A DNA stretch of 6,693 nucleotides from an uncultured bacterium (lineage in GTDB: Bacteria; Bacillota; Clostridia; Oscillospirales; Ruminococcaceae). Under the pieces are notes generated by a model, which worked only from the letters and a program-made list of their open reading frames with translations, was not told the DNA's origin and made no database searches. How positions within the stretch are numbered: the stretch's first letter is position 1; each line of letters starts with the position of its first letter. The stretch lies in assembly GCA_934845495.1 (NCBI GenBank), contig CAKWRB010000072.1, forward strand, positions 1 through 6,693. Reading direction: 5' to 3'. The position numbers were made by a program, and so were the translations under genes. Positions 5,417 through 6,693 of this stretch are shown here, in pieces.

Positions 5417-6693
5417 GTGGCCATGAAAAAAATCACCCGGCGCTGGCTGGTCAACGGCCTCGGCGTCATCTTTGTGATCCTGCTTGGCGTCATGATCGCC
5501 TTTTCGATCGGCGTACGCAGCTTCTATTACAGCAGCGTTCAGCAGATCATTCTCTCCCGGTCGTCGGTGATCTCCACCCTGCTGCAGACCTATGCCCAGG
5601 ACAGTTCGGTGAACTTTTCCCAGGAACTGCAGAACATTGTGGAAACCTTCGAGTACCGGGAGACCATGGAGCTGATGGCCATCGATGGCAGCGGCAAGGT
5701 GATGATGACCTCCTCCGGGTTCCTGCCGGAGGAGGATCTCTCCATGCCCGACTTTGAGGGCGCCCTCTCCTCCCCGGATGGCATCGATGTCTTTCAGGGG
5801 CGGATCGGCGGCGAGAACATCATGGCGGTTTCGGTGGCAGCCGGCTCCGCCAGCCAGAACCTGGCCGCCACCCGCTATGTGGTCTCGCTGGAGCGGGTGG
5901 ACGACCAGATCACCCTGCTCACTGCCATCATCGGCTCGGTGTGCCTGGCCATCATTCTGTTTGTCATCTTCTCCAGCTCCTACTTCATCAACTCGATCGT
6001 CAACCCGGTGAGCGAGATCTCGGAGACCGCCCGGCGCATTGCTCAGGGCGACTTCAAGGCCCGGCTGGAAAAGAAAAATGACGATGAGATTGGCGAACTC
6101 AGCGATGTGATCAACTACATGGCCGAGGAACTTGCCAACTCGGAAAAGCTCAAGAATGACTTCATCTCCTCGGTCTCCCATGAGCTGCGCACCCCCCTCA
6201 CCGCCATCCGCGGCTGGGGCGAGACTATGCTCATGGACGAAAACATCGACCATGCCACCCTGGAAACCGGCATGGGCGTCATCATGCGGGAAACCGAGCG
6301 CCTTTCGGACATGGTGGAGGAGCTGCTGGACTTTTCCCGTATGCAGTCCGGCCGCATGAAGCTGGTCAAGAGCAAGATGGATGTGCTGGCAGAACTCAGC
6401 GAGGCGGTGATTATGTACACCGAGCGCGCCAAGCGGGAGGGAATGCTCCTCATCTACGATGAGCCCGACCTCTTTGTGCCGGTATTCGGCGACCGCGGCA
6501 AGCTGCGGCAGGTGTTCATCAATGTCATCGACAACGCCCTCAAGTACTCCGATCCCGGGGATACCACCACGGTGTCCGCCCGGGTGGAGGGCAACAGCAT
6601 CGTCATCGAGGTGGAGGACACCGGCTGCGGCATCAGCGCTGCCGATCTTCCCAAGATCAAAACCAAGTTCTACAAGGCAAACCTCACCCGGCG
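5417..6693 (+). CDS. Membrane sensor histidine kinase (HAMP, HisKA, HATPase), cut by window edge
   Basis: 425 complete codons are present and the frame is open at the edge. Numbered from GTG at 5417, a basic N-terminus precedes a transmembrane helix at about 11-32, then an extracytoplasmic sensor region of about 130 residues (33-164), a second helix at about 165-190 and a HAMP domain (about 191-245, with NPVSEISETARRIAQGDF). The HisKA H-box is SHELRTPL with H255 as the phosphorylated residue. The HATPase domain follows, with an N-box NVIDNALKY (N369, N373) and a G1 box DTGCGI (D401). The F-box-like KTKFYKAN is reached just before the edge; the G2 box and tail are missing. The sensor region contains GKVMMTSSGF and VVSLERV, which read like a PDC/Cache or PAS-like fold, but I cannot assign a ligand. 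It should phosphorylate the regulator encoded immediately upstream. The in-frame ATG at 5423 is the alternative start. Confidence 0.95.
   Translation, partial: MAMKKITRRWLVNGLGVIFVILLGVMIAFSIGVRSFYYSSVQQIILSRSSVISTLLQTYAQDSSVNFSQELQNIVETFEYRETMELMAIDGSGKVMMTSSGFLPEEDLSMPDFEGALSSPDGIDVFQGRIGGENIMAVSVAAGSASQNLAATRYVVSLERVDDQITLLTAIIGSVCLAIILFVIFSSSYFINSIVNPVSEISETARRIAQGDFKARLEKKNDDEIGELSDVINYMAEELANSEKLKNDFISSVSHELRTPLTAIRGWGETMLMDENIDHATLETGMGVIMRETERLSDMVEELLDFSRMQSGRMKLVKSKMDVLAELSEAVIMYTERAKREGMLLIYDEPDLFVPVFGDRGKLRQVFINVIDNALKYSDPGDTTTVSARVEGNSIVIEVEDTGCGISAADLPKIKTKFYKANLTR

Noticed and set aside
4655..6253. Long minus-strand open frame (532 codons) opposite the two-component genes
   Set aside because: The plus strand encodes unmistakable receiver, winged-helix, HAMP and HisKA motifs; the minus frame has a biased H/G/D/V composition and no ribosome binding site that I can see.
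4685..6693. Naming the two-component pair WalRK, PhoPR or ResDE
   Set aside because: The motifs are generic to the OmpR-type regulator and HAMP-HisKA kinase families. No PAS domain or other family-defining segment is visible, and the walHIJ neighbours are not in the window.

Overview
The window looks like chromosomal DNA from a GC-rich Gram-positive anaerobe, most likely a Clostridia member of the Oscillospiraceae/Ruminococcaceae type (the Faecalibacterium, Gemmiger and Subdoligranulum neighbourhood). This is inferred from strong AGGAGG ribosome binding sites on every gene, sigma-A-like promoters, lipoprotein signal peptides, high G+C in coding DNA against AT-rich promoter regions, and protein style. 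No species can be named from the sequence alone. There is no mobile element, CRISPR array, tRNA or rRNA.

Layout. Positions 1-495 (minus strand) hold the N-terminal 165 residues of a histidine phosphatase that runs off the left edge. A 284-bp AT-rich intergenic region (496-779) carries two divergent promoters, three copies of a TTCNNGAA dyad between them, and a terminator-like hairpin just after the predicted rightward transcription start. Everything else reads rightward: an XRE-family regulator (780-1469); a two-hairpin region with a very strong intrinsic terminator (1508-1548); an unassigned lipoprotein (1570-2553) with its own strong terminator (2561-2589); then a new promoter (2648-2675) overlapped at its start site by an operator-like palindrome. 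That promoter appears to drive a four-gene operon: a small nitroreductase (2738-3250), a VCBS/FG-GAP-like lipoprotein (3287-4615), an OmpR/PhoB-family response regulator (4685-5377) and a membrane sensor histidine kinase (from 5417, cut by the right edge before its last ATP-lid motifs).

How the parts may fit. Two exported lipoproteins, a flavin-dependent reductase and a complete sensor-kinase/regulator pair lie together, which suggests an envelope or redox-sensing unit. The co-regulation is inference; what the sequence shows is the gene order, the short gaps and the absence of U-tract terminators inside the operon. The most interesting content is regulatory: the TTCNNGAA cluster, the hairpin at the start of the regulator's leader, the terminator with no promoter between it and the first lipoprotein gene, and the palindrome over the operon start site. 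No clearly novel enzymatic or defence system is visible.
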